From Neorhizobium petrolearium (lineage in GTDB: Bacteria; Pseudomonadota; Alphaproteobacteria; Rhizobiales; Rhizobiaceae), in NCBI RefSeq assembly GCF_017873175.1, contig NZ_JAGGJW010000015.1, positions 124,001 through 188,000 on the forward strand: 64,000 bases of DNA, written 5' to 3'. The translations under genes and the position numbers were made by a program. Positions 1-7,687 of this stretch are shown piece after piece; within the stretch, counting starts at the first letter, position 1, and each line of letters starts with the position of its first letter. A model generated the notes under the pieces. The model made no database searches. It was given only the letters and a program-made list of their open reading frames with translations, and was not told where the DNA came from.

Positions 1-130
1 CCGCGCCGATGAACAGCGTGTCCGCCTCGACCCAGCCCTGATAAGCGCGATCGCCGCTTCCGGCGAGCAGGAAAGGGAGTACCGCGAGCGCGGCGGCGGC
101 GGCGAGGACGACGGCAAGGATGCGTTTCAT
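1..130 (-). CDS. HlyD-family membrane fusion protein (N-terminal part, runs off window)
   Basis: Only the first 43 codons are present. They read MKRILAVVLAAAAALAVLPF, a single uncleaved or signal-anchor membrane segment, followed by a short linker and the stretch YQGWVEADTLFIGA. The YxGWVEAD start of the first beta strand is typical of HlyD/periplasmic-adaptor subunits of ABC or RND exporters. The ATG overlaps the stop codon of the upstream TetR gene (ATGA), so the two are translationally coupled in one minus-strand operon. The export pump genes that should follow lie outside the window. Family assignment rests on a short stretch and on the TetR neighbour. Confidence 0.72.
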   Translation of the reverse strand, partial: MKRILAVVLAAAAALAVLPFLLAGSGDRAYQGWVEADTLFIGA

Positions 131-747
131 TGTGCTGCCCTTTCCGGCAGGAAGAGCGTGTCGAGGAAAGTGTCGAAGAGCTTTTGCGTGTCGAGATGTT
201 CGTAGCGCTCGAAGAGGGTCGACCAGATGATCGACATCAAAGCCGGCGCAATAACGAGCTGAGGCACTTCGGCGATCGCCGGATTGCGCAGTTCGCCACG
301 CCGGGCGGCTCGGTGCAGGAGGATGCGCAGCACGCCGAGGCCCTTCGAGATGATCTCGCGGTGGTAGAATTCCGTCACGCCCGGGAACATCGGGCCTTCC
401 GCCAGGACCAGCCGAAGCAGATGTCGCCGTTCGGTCTCCAGCACTTCGCGCCTGAAGAGGGCGTAGAATAGCGAAACGGCGAGCCGCGGCTGGGTCGCCT
501 CGTTCTGCACCAGCCCTTCGATCTCGCCAAGGATCGGCGAGGCGATGCCCGAAACAAGCTCGATGAACAGCGCTTCCTTGTCCGGGAAATGCAGGTAGAC
601 CGTGCCCTTGGCAATGCCGGCGCGGATCGCGACATCCTCCATGCGGGTGGCGGCAAAACCGCGTTCGGCAAACAGGGCCAGGGCAGCGCCGAGGATATCC
701 GCCTTTCGCTGCTGCGGATCGCGCTTTTCTCTTCTCTTCGCTGCCAT
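127..747 (-). CDS. TetR/AcrR-family transcriptional regulator
   Basis: A 206-residue repressor. The N-terminal helix-turn-helix domain covers about residues 10-60: it has the family pattern ILGAALALFAERGF, then RMEDVAIRAGIAKGTVYLHF and the closing KEALF. The C-terminal part resembles the TetR_C domain found beside HlyD exporters (sequence around FYHREIISKGLGVLR). It overlaps the HlyD gene by 4 bases and probably represses that efflux operon and itself; an inverted repeat just upstream is a likely operator. The ligand cannot be read from the sequence. Confidence 0.93.
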   Translation of the reverse strand: MAAKRREKRDPQQRKADILGAALALFAERGFAATRMEDVAIRAGIAKGTVYLHFPDKEALFIELVSGIASPILGEIEGLVQNEATQPRLAVSLFYALFRREVLETERRHLLRLVLAEGPMFPGVTEFYHREIISKGLGVLRILLHRAARRGELRNPAIAEVPQLVIAPALMSIIWSTLFERYEHLDTQKLFDTFLDTLFLPERAAQ

Positions 748-764
748 GTCGGCTCGACGTATTG

Positions 765-784
765 ATGACTGACTGGACAGTCAT
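765..784. promoter_or_regulatory. Probable TetR operator (inverted repeat)
   Basis: ATGACTG, a 6-base spacer and CAGTCAT form an inverted repeat 18 bases upstream of the tetR start codon. TGACTG/CAGTCA half-sites are common in operators of TetR repressors controlling HlyD-type exporters. Position and symmetry fit autoregulation; binding is inferred. Confidence 0.6.
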
Positions 785-918
785 TATCATGGATCACATC
801 CGCATGCAAACAAAAGTCATTGGGGCAACGTCGGGAGAGGTAGCCATATCAATGAATGACTATGTTAAGCGTGTTATGAAGCCACAAATATCGGCACTAC
901 GAAAAAGAGCGGCAAAGG

Positions 919-2694
919 ATGACGGACAGTAAGGTGATTCTTCAAGCCTACGAGCTTCCCCTGGGCGGCCAGTTTCGCATGATGGTCGGCGCTTTCTGGA
1001 AGGCGCCGGTTCGCAATCGCGTTCTGGTGCTGACGGCGGCGCTGCTCATCGTGATCTTCGCGACCACCTATGCGACATATCGTCTGAACGAATGGAACGG
1101 GCCTTTCTACGATGCGCTGGAGCGTCGGGACATGCCCGAGTTCCTCAACCAGCTTGTGGTCTTCGCCGTCATCGCGCTCAGCCTGACGCTGCTGAACGTC
1201 ATTCAGACCTGGCTGAACCAGATCACCGCGATGCGGATGCGCGAAGGATTGGCGCGGGATCTATCCGATGTCTGGCTCGTGCCCGGCCGTGCAATGAAGC
1301 TCTCAAGGGCGGGTGCGATCGCGGCCAATCCCGACCAGCGATTGCACGAGGATACGCGCATCCTCGCCGAAAACACGACAGCGCTGGCGATCGGGCTCGT
1401 CAATTCGACCATCCTGCTTGCAAGCTTCATCGGCGTGCTCTGGGCGATCTCCTCGGATTTCACGTTCCATTTCGGCGCAAGGACGGTCTTCATCCCCGGC
1501 TATATGGTCTGGGCAACCGTCTTTTACGCGCTCGTCGGCTCATGGCTCAGCAACGTGGTGGGCGATCGGCTGCCGCGGCTCAACGCCGAGCGCTACGCCC
1601 GCGAAGCCGACCTGCGCGCCGCGTTGATGCGGGCCAACGAGAACATGAAGCCTATCACGCTTGCGCGCGGGGAAGCGAACGAGCGCGAGAGGGTGCATCT
1701 GGCGATCGACAATGTGCTCGAAATGCTCCGGCAGGTCGCCTGGGCGCTGACCAATCTCACCTGGGTGTCCGCCGGCTTCGGCTGGCTGGCACTCGTCGCG
1801 CCGATCATCATCGCATCGCCCATGTATTTTTCCGGGGATCTTTCCTTCGGCGGACTTATGATGGCGGTCGGCGCCTTCAATCAGGTCAATCAGGCGCTGA
1901 GATGGTATGTCAACAATTTCGGCGTCATCGCCGACTGGCGTGCGACGCTGACGCGCGTCTCCTCCTTTCGCAATGCACTCCTGTCCATGGACGTGCCTGC
2001 GACCGGGGAGAAGGTCATCACCTATCACGAGAACCAGGCCGATGGGAGGATCAGCGTCTGCGGGCTGAGCGTCTTCGCCAATCCCGACCTCGGCGGGCCG
2101 GGGAACGGTGTCCGGGTGCGGGAAGGCGAGTGCTTCATCGGGCAGGGCGAGCGGGTGATGATCAACGGCGATCCCGGAGCCGACCGGCACCTCTTCTTCC
2201 AGGCACTCGCGCATATCTGGCCCTGGGGGCAGGGTGAAATCGGCCTGCCGCCGGCTGGAAGCATGATCTTCGTGCCCCAGGAGGGCTATCTGCCGACGGC
2301 GAAGCTGCGCGATGTGTTAACCTATCCGCACGGCCTGCCGGACGTGGACGACGACATGCTGGCCGAAATGCTCGAAAGGGTGGGGCTGCGGCGCCTCGTC
2401 CACCGGCTGGACGACGTGGAGCGCTGGGACCGGCTGCTCGACAAGGACGAGGAAGTGTCGCTGCTGGTCGCCAATGCGGTCTTGCGCAAGCCGGACTGGC
2501 TCGTCATGGACGACGTACTGGAAGGCCTGGAACCTCACACCAACGAACAGCTTCTGACCGTGCTGGCCGACCTTACAGGCTCGACGCTGATCTATATCGG
2601 CCGCTCGGAAGATTTCCTCAAGAAATTCTCGCCGCGGCTCTTCCATCTGGCGCCGCTTGCGGCGCGCGCAGAGATCAGGAATGTAGAGGCGTGA
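919..2694 (+). CDS. SbmA/BacA-type ABC transporter protein with degenerate ATPase domain
   Basis: A 591-residue fusion of an ABC_membrane_2/SbmA-BacA-like transmembrane domain (about 1-370; typical WNGPFYDAL near residue 58) and a C-terminal nucleotide-binding domain. The ATPase half keeps the fold landmarks (HIWPWGQGEI, FVPQEGYLPTAKLRDVLTYP, KPDW) but has lost the catalytic motifs. The Walker A position reads GDPGADRH (417-424) with no Lys-Ser/Thr. The LSGGQ signature is replaced by a run around EVSLLVAN (512-519). Walker B ends MDDVLEGL, with Asp where Glu is expected. Active relatives such as YddA and ExsE-type proteins keep these. It could be a proton-driven transporter like BacA carrying a dead ATPase, or a scaffold. 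It is followed at once by a DUF1003 gene (one-base gap). Confidence 0.85.
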   Translation: MTDSKVILQAYELPLGGQFRMMVGAFWKAPVRNRVLVLTAALLIVIFATTYATYRLNEWNGPFYDALERRDMPEFLNQLVVFAVIALSLTLLNVIQTWLNQITAMRMREGLARDLSDVWLVPGRAMKLSRAGAIAANPDQRLHEDTRILAENTTALAIGLVNSTILLASFIGVLWAISSDFTFHFGARTVFIPGYMVWATVFYALVGSWLSNVVGDRLPRLNAERYAREADLRAALMRANENMKPITLARGEANERERVHLAIDNVLEMLRQVAWALTNLTWVSAGFGWLALVAPIIIASPMYFSGDLSFGGLMMAVGAFNQVNQALRWYVNNFGVIADWRATLTRVSSFRNALLSMDVPATGEKVITYHENQADGRISVCGLSVFANPDLGGPGNGVRVREGECFIGQGERVMINGDPGADRHLFFQALAHIWPWGQGEIGLPPAGSMIFVPQEGYLPTAKLRDVLTYPHGLPDVDDDMLAEMLERVGLRRLVHRLDDVERWDRLLDKDEEVSLLVANAVLRKPDWLVMDDVLEGLEPHTNEQLLTVLADLTGSTLIYIGRSEDFLKKFSPRLFHLAPLAARAEIRNVEA

Positions 2695-2695
2695 C

Positions 2696-3415
2696 ATGAA
2701 CAGACATCCGGCATCGGCCAAGACGGGGCAGTGCATCGTCTGCGGTCGGACCTTTCCCAAGTGGAAGCTGCACAGGATCGGCTATCTGAGGCCGCATCTC
2801 TACGAAATGATCGCCGCGGAAGTGAAGGATTGCGCCGCCGAAAGCTTGATCTGCGACGAGGATCTCGGCCATTTCCGGCGCCGCTATGTGGAAAAGCTGC
2901 TGGACGAGGAGCGCGGCGAGCTTTCCCAACTCGACCGCCAGGTGCTCGACAGTTTCGAGAAGGGGGCTTCGACGGTGCAGGCCGGCGCCGTCATTTTCGA
3001 CCGCAATCTGACCTTCGGTGAGCGGGTTGCCGACAAGGTGGCCTCCTTCGGCGGCTCCTGGACCTTCATCCTGCTGTTCATCGCGGTCCTGCTGGCATGG
3101 ATGGCGCTCAACATTTCCGGCCTGTTCGCCACCCCCTTCGATCCCTTTCCCTTCATCCTCCTGAACCTTGTGCTGTCATGCGTTGCGGCGCTGCAGGCGC
3201 CAGTGATCATGATGAGCCAGCGGCGGCAGGAAGAGAAGGACCGCCTGCGGGCCGAGAACGACTACATGATCAACCTGCGCGCCGAGCTTGAAATCCGCCA
3301 GCTCCACGAGAAGATCGACCACCAGATGGCCAAGCAATGGGAGCGGCTGGCCGAGCTGCAGCAGATCCAGATCGAGCTTCTGGAACTGCGCCAAGGCGGG
3401 CGGGAGCGGGAATGA
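2696..3415 (+). CDS. DUF1003 membrane protein with N-terminal zinc-ribbon-like motif
   Basis: A 239-residue protein. Residues 12-20 carry CIVCGRTFP, and a third Cys follows near 53 (LICDEDL), suggesting a metal-binding knuckle. The DUF1003 core (about 105-190) has GERVADKVASFGGSWTFI, a first membrane helix, the FDPFPFILLNLVLS motif, a second helix and the QRRQEEKDR boundary. The C-terminal tail is a predicted coiled coil (about 190-235). Its ATG lies 1 base after the stop of the upstream ABC protein, so the two are probably cotranscribed. DUF1003 has no established biochemical function. Confidence 0.9.
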   Translation: MNRHPASAKTGQCIVCGRTFPKWKLHRIGYLRPHLYEMIAAEVKDCAAESLICDEDLGHFRRRYVEKLLDEERGELSQLDRQVLDSFEKGASTVQAGAVIFDRNLTFGERVADKVASFGGSWTFILLFIAVLLAWMALNISGLFATPFDPFPFILLNLVLSCVAALQAPVIMMSQRRQEEKDRLRAENDYMINLRAELEIRQLHEKIDHQMAKQWERLAELQQIQIELLELRQGGRERE

Positions 3416-3517
3416 CGGTTGTCATCTGTCAGGCGAAGATGTCCGCATCGAACGCATCATCCTGCATGGCGCTCGCGATATCGAGACTATTTCTGCAAGG
3501 AAGATGAACGTCCCGAG

Positions 3518-3538
3518 GGGTGAGCGTTTCGCTCACCC
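3518..3538. terminator. Hairpin between convergent genes
   Basis: GGGTGAGCG-TTT-CGCTCACCC is a perfect 9-bp stem with a 3-base loop between the DUF1003 gene and the convergent hydrolase gene, and it covers the hydrolase stop codon. There is no U-tract on either strand, so it may only block 3' exonucleases. Confidence 0.4.
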
Positions 3539-4243
3539 GATAAACTCGTGAATGATCCGGGCGACCTCGTCCGGCATTTCGAGCTGCAGCATGTGGCCGC
3601 TCGGCACTTCCATCGACATCCAGCCGGGATCGGCATTCAGGCGCTTGTAGATGCCGGAGAAAAGTGCAGCCTGATCGATATTGGCCGAGACGTAGAGCCG
3701 TTTCGCGATGGTTTCGTGGGCGCCGGTCAGCCTGATTTTCTGGATCATGGTCGCGAAGGGATGCGGCGAGCGGCTGGTCATGTAATGCCTCAGGGGCTCC
3801 GGCACGCGGGTGGCGTGGCGGGCCGGGGGTGGCACGGCGACGCCGCCGAGTTCGCCTGCCTGGGCGAGATTGGCAAGCGCGATTTCCGGGCCGAGAAGGT
3901 CGAGCGCCGACTGGCCGTCCGACGGCAGGAAGGCGTCGAGATAGATGAGGGTCCGGATGCGGCTTGAAAAACGGTCGGCGACGCCGGTGATCACCATGCC
4001 GCCATAGGAATGGCCGACGAGGTCGAACTCTTCCAGGCCTTCGGCTTCAATGAGGCCCGCAACATCGGCGATATGGGTTTCGAGATTGATCGCGCCGGAA
4101 AAGAGATGGGTGCGTTCGCCAAGCCCAGTCAGGCTCGGCACGAAGACCTGATGGCCTAAGCCCCGCAGAAGATCGGCGACCGGCGTCCAGCTCGCGCTCG
4201 ATCCCCAGGCCCCCTGCACTAAGACTATCCTGCGGCCGGTCAT
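3533..4243 (-). CDS. alpha/beta-fold hydrolase (esterase-like)
   Basis: A 236-residue alpha/beta hydrolase. The oxyanion-loop region is VLVQGAWGSSASW, the nucleophile elbow is GHSYGG, an acid follows in YLDAFLPSDG, and the catalytic His is in SGHMLQLEMPDEV. The LTGLGERTHL segment is typical of the salicylate-esterase/pyrethroid-hydrolase-like group. The start chosen is the ATG preceded by GGGAGGGG at a 7-base spacing; an upstream in-frame ATG at 4288 would add 15 unlikely residues. Substrate unknown. Confidence 0.9.
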   Translation of the reverse strand: MTGRRIVLVQGAWGSSASWTPVADLLRGLGHQVFVPSLTGLGERTHLFSGAINLETHIADVAGLIEAEGLEEFDLVGHSYGGMVITGVADRFSSRIRTLIYLDAFLPSDGQSALDLLGPEIALANLAQAGELGGVAVPPPARHATRVPEPLRHYMTSRSPHPFATMIQKIRLTGAHETIAKRLYVSANIDQAALFSGIYKRLNADPGWMSMEVPSGHMLQLEMPDEVARIIHEFIG

Positions 4244-4339
4244 TCGATCCCCTCCCACGACATCGGAACGATGCCGGTTGTTTCCCACCGGGCATGATAT
4301 GAGTCAATGCGACAGGAGAGGGGACAAACGGGGATGAAA

Positions 4340-6460
4340 TCAGCGCCACATGCCGCGCATTCGGGCGGTGACGTCGATGCGGACCTGATGGCGGGCCTGG
4401 CGTTCGGCGTCTGACATGGGCGCGACCACCGGCCAGGACGTCGTCTCGAAGAATTGCAGGAGTGTTGCCGGAATGAAGCGTGTGCGCGCGGCATAGACGT
4501 GGCGGTCGCCCTGGGCGTTCTGCCCGTGGACGAAGAAGCGCTGCGGGGTGACGAGGTGGAGGTAATCCTTCGCCCGCGTCATGGCGACATAGAGGAGCCG
4601 GCGTTCCTCCTCGATTTCGGCAGTTGAGCCGACGCCGAGGTCGGAGGGAATGCAACCGTCGACGCAGTTCAAGAGGAAAACCGAGCGCCATTCCTGGCCC
4701 TTGGCGGAATGGATGGTCGAGAGGATGAGATAGTCCTCGTCGAGCAGCGGCGTACCGGATTCGGCGCTGGTCGCATCCGGCGGATCGAGCGTCAGTTCGG
4801 TCAGGAAACGTTCACGGGACGTATAGGCGCTCGCGATCTGTTCGAGCTGCAAAAGATCGGCCTTGCGGGTTTCGGCATCCTCGTGGACGCGGTTAAGATG
4901 CGGCTCGTACCACAGCCGGGCAAGGCCGATCTCCGAAGGCCAGCCGGCAGTACCCTGTTTCAGGGAGGCCAGCATGTCGACGAAGGCCGGCCAGTCGGCG
5001 CCCGAACGCGGCGGGGCGGGGATTTCCTGCAAAGCCGCCAGCGGCTCCGGATCGGCGGCGATGGCGTCGAGGATCTTTCCCGCCGTCTGCGGGCCGATGC
5101 CGGGGATCAGCTGCATCAGGCGGAAGCCTGCGACGCGGTCGCGGGGGTTCTGGGCGAAGCGCAGCGCCGCCAGCATGTCCTTCACATGGGCGCTATCCAG
5201 GAATTTCAGGCCGCCGAACTTCACGAAAGGGATGTTGCGGCGGGTGAGTTCCACCTCCAGCGGGCCGGAATGATGCGAGGCGCGGAAAAGCACGGCCTGC
5301 TGTTTCAAGGTCATGCCGGTTTCGCGGTTTTCGAGGATCTTCTCGACGATGTAGTTCGCCTGTTCGGTCTCGTCTCGGACGGCGACGAGGCGCGGGCGCT
5401 CCTCCGATTGCCGTTCGGTCCAGAGGTTCTTGGTAAAGCGCTCTCGGGCAAGCTCGATGACGCCGTTGGCGGCGGCGAGGATGGTATTGGTCGAACGGTA
5501 GTTGCGGTCGAGGGTGACGATATCGGCGGGCGGATCGAAGGAGCCGGGGAAATCGAGGATGTTGCGGATCGTCGCTGCCCGGAACGAATAGATCGACTGG
5601 GCGTCGTCGCCGACGACGGTCAAGCCTCGGCCGCCGGGTTTCATCGCCATCAGGATCGACGACTGCAGCCGGTTTGTGTCCTGGTATTCGTCGACAAGGA
5701 CATGGTCGAAACGGCCGCCGACATCTTCCGCCAGCGCCGGTTCGCTCATCATCTGCGCCCAATAGAGCAGGAGATCGTCGTAATCGAGGACGTTCTGGGC
5801 CTGCTTGGCCTCGACATAGCAGGCGAAGAGCTCGCGGAGCTGCTTTTCCCAGGCGGAGCACCAGGGGAAATGCGATTTCAGCACCTCGTCCAGCGGCGTT
5901 TCGGAATTGACCGCGCGGGAATAGATCGCCAGACAGGTGCCCTTGGTCGGGAAACGGCTTTCCGTCTTCGAGAAGCCGAGCTCGTGGCGCGTGAGGTTCA
6001 TCAGGTCGGCGGAATCCTCTCGATCGTGGATGGTGAAATCCGGATCGAGGCCGATCTGTTCGGCATACATGCGAAGGAGCCTCGCCCCGATGCCATGGAA
6101 GGTGCCGGCCCAGGCCAGCGCATCGGTCATGATCGCGGCATTGGGTCCAAGCACCTGCGAACAGATGCGTTCGACGCGGCGGCCCATTTCGGAGGCCGCA
6201 CGGCGGGAAAACGTCATCAGCAGGATGCGGCGCGGATCGGCGCCGGAAACGATCAGATGCGCGACCCGGTGGGCGAGCGTGTTGGTCTTGCCGGAGCCCG
6301 CGCCGGCGATAACGAGCAGGGGGCCTGCCGGCCCGCCCTTCGGCACATCCGATCCGTGCTCCACCGCACGCCGCTGCGCGTCATTCAATTTTTCCAGATA
6401 GGCGACTGCTGGCATTCCTGCTTCCGGCGGGCTCGTTCCCGATGCGTTCGACTTAGCCAT
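4340..6460 (-). CDS. UvrD/Rep-family ATP-dependent DNA helicase
   Basis: An SF1A helicase of about 706 residues. Motifs appear in order: LNDAQRRAVEHG (Q motif), AGAGSGKTNT (Walker A), TFSRRAASEM, VDEYQDTNRLQ (motif II), GDDAQSIYSFR (III), LDRNYRST (IV), STIHSAKGQEW (V) and YVAMTRAKDYL (VI). It is a monomeric-type helicase, not AddA or full-length UvrD. In-frame starts are at 6487 and 6460; 6460 (MAKSN) is preferred because no ribosome site precedes 6487. Likely role is DNA repair or replication restart. Confidence 0.93.
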   Translation of the reverse strand: MAKSNASGTSPPEAGMPAVAYLEKLNDAQRRAVEHGSDVPKGGPAGPLLVIAGAGSGKTNTLAHRVAHLIVSGADPRRILLMTFSRRAASEMGRRVERICSQVLGPNAAIMTDALAWAGTFHGIGARLLRMYAEQIGLDPDFTIHDREDSADLMNLTRHELGFSKTESRFPTKGTCLAIYSRAVNSETPLDEVLKSHFPWCSAWEKQLRELFACYVEAKQAQNVLDYDDLLLYWAQMMSEPALAEDVGGRFDHVLVDEYQDTNRLQSSILMAMKPGGRGLTVVGDDAQSIYSFRAATIRNILDFPGSFDPPADIVTLDRNYRSTNTILAAANGVIELARERFTKNLWTERQSEERPRLVAVRDETEQANYIVEKILENRETGMTLKQQAVLFRASHHSGPLEVELTRRNIPFVKFGGLKFLDSAHVKDMLAALRFAQNPRDRVAGFRLMQLIPGIGPQTAGKILDAIAADPEPLAALQEIPAPPRSGADWPAFVDMLASLKQGTAGWPSEIGLARLWYEPHLNRVHEDAETRKADLLQLEQIASAYTSRERFLTELTLDPPDATSAESGTPLLDEDYLILSTIHSAKGQEWRSVFLLNCVDGCIPSDLGVGSTAEIEEERRLLYVAMTRAKDYLHLVTPQRFFVHGQNAQGDRHVYAARTRFIPATLLQFFETTSWPVVAPMSDAERQARHQVRIDVTARMRGMWR

Positions 6461-6513
6461 AGCTGATTCGCCTGGCTCCGCCCTCATTCACATATTTGGG
6501 AACGCGCCTTAAC

Positions 6514-6542
6514 TTGACCGCTGTTCTCGTGTTTCGCTATGA
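6514..6542 (+). promoter_or_regulatory. Predicted sigma-70 promoter of the iron ABC operon
   Basis: TTGACC (6514-6519), a 17-base spacer and CTATGA (6537-6542) lie just before the binding-protein gene. The -10 element overlaps the in-frame ATG at 6539, which argues that translation begins downstream, at the TTG at 6575. Confidence 0.5.
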
Positions 6543-6574
6543 CGGCCCGCGTAAGTTCTCGCTTGGAGGCGACC

Positions 6575-7591
6575 TTGAAAACTTCTTCCCCCGTCTTTGC
6601 TGGCGCCGCGGCGCTTGCCCTCTCCGTCTTCGCACTTTCGACACCGGCTTCGGCACAGGTGGCCGACAGCATCACCATCTACAACGCCCAGCACGAGGGG
6701 CTGACGAAGGAATGGGTCGAAGCCTTCACAGAGGAGACCGGCATCGCGGTGACGGTGCGCAACGGCTCGGACCTCGAATTCGCCAACCAGATCGTCCAGG
6801 AAGGCGCCAATTCGCCGGCCGACGTGTTCCTGACCGAAAATTCGCCGGCCATGGCACTGGTCGATGGCAAGGGGCTTTTCGCCCCGGTCGATCCGGCGAC
6901 GCTCGAGCAGGTTCCGGAACAGTTCCGTCCGGCGGACGGCCACTGGATCGGCATTGCCGCCCGCTCCACCGTCTTTGCCTATGACAAGACGAAACTTTCC
7001 GAAGACAAATTGCCGAAATCCATGCTCGATCTCGCCAATCCCGAATGGAAGGGCCGCTGGGCCGCATCTCCCTCGGGCGCCGATTTCCAGGCGATCGTCG
7101 GCGCGCTGCTGCAGCTCAAGGGCGAGGAAGCGACGGCGGACTGGCTCAAGGGTATGAAGGAGAGCTTCACCGCCTATCGCGGCAATTCCACCGCGATGAG
7201 GGCCGTCAATGCCGGCCAGACCGAGGGTGCGCTGATCTATCACTATTACTATTTCGGCGATCAGGCGAAGACCGGTGAAAACTCGAAGAACGTCGCGCTG
7301 CATTATTTCAGGAACCAGGATCCGGGTGCATTCGTCTCCATCTCCGGCGGCGGCATCCTTGCCTCCTCGAAGCACAAGGAACAGGCGCAGGCCTTCCTCA
7401 AGTGGGTGACGGGCAAGGGTGGCCAGGCGGTGCTGCGCGACGGCACATCCTTCGAATACGCGGTCGGTAAGGGTGAAGCGTCCAACAAGGCGCTCGTGCC
7501 GCTCGACGAATTGCAGGCGCCGAAGGTGGAGCCTTCGACACTCAACAATGCCAAGGTGACCGACATGATGACGGCGGCCGGCCTCCTCTGA
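6575..7591 (+). CDS. Periplasmic Fe(III)-binding protein of an ABC importer
   Basis: A binding protein of about 338 residues of the FbpA/AfuA/SfuA class. With the TTG start, preceded by GGAGG at 5 bases, it opens with a signal peptide ending ASA-Q. The mature protein begins DSITIYNAQHEGLTKEW and keeps the hallmark adjacent tyrosines (YHYYYFGD) that bind ferric iron in this family. Other family marks are the SPADVFLTENSPA and DFQAIVGALL segments. First gene of a three-gene import operon with a permease and an ATPase. Confidence 0.93.
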   Translation: MKTSSPVFAGAAALALSVFALSTPASAQVADSITIYNAQHEGLTKEWVEAFTEETGIAVTVRNGSDLEFANQIVQEGANSPADVFLTENSPAMALVDGKGLFAPVDPATLEQVPEQFRPADGHWIGIAARSTVFAYDKTKLSEDKLPKSMLDLANPEWKGRWAASPSGADFQAIVGALLQLKGEEATADWLKGMKESFTAYRGNSTAMRAVNAGQTEGALIYHYYYFGDQAKTGENSKNVALHYFRNQDPGAFVSISGGGILASSKHKEQAQAFLKWVTGKGGQAVLRDGTSFEYAVGKGEASNKALVPLDELQAPKVEPSTLNNAKVTDMMTAAGLL

Positions 7592-7638
7592 GATGCGGCA
7601 ATAAGTTTGCTCTAATACTCAGCAATAAGTGTTGCATG

Positions 7639-7677
7639 GAGACATCGCAGGGCTTACCTGCGATGTCTCATGTTTTT
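7639..7677 (+). terminator. Terminator-like hairpin inside the iron ABC operon
   Basis: GAGACATCGCAGG (7639-7651), loop GCTTA and CCTGCGATGTCTC (7657-7669) form a perfect 13-bp stem followed by a run of five T. It sits between the binding-protein and permease genes. It would give partial termination and protect the upstream message, a common way to make binding protein in excess. Confidence 0.75.
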
Positions 7678-7687
7678 CGGGTTTTCC

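Noticed and set aside
4709..6466. Long plus-strand ORF (585 codons) antisense to the helicase gene
   Set aside because: Low-complexity Arg/Gly-rich translation without domains, exactly covering a gene with all helicase motifs; a G+C-rich shadow frame.
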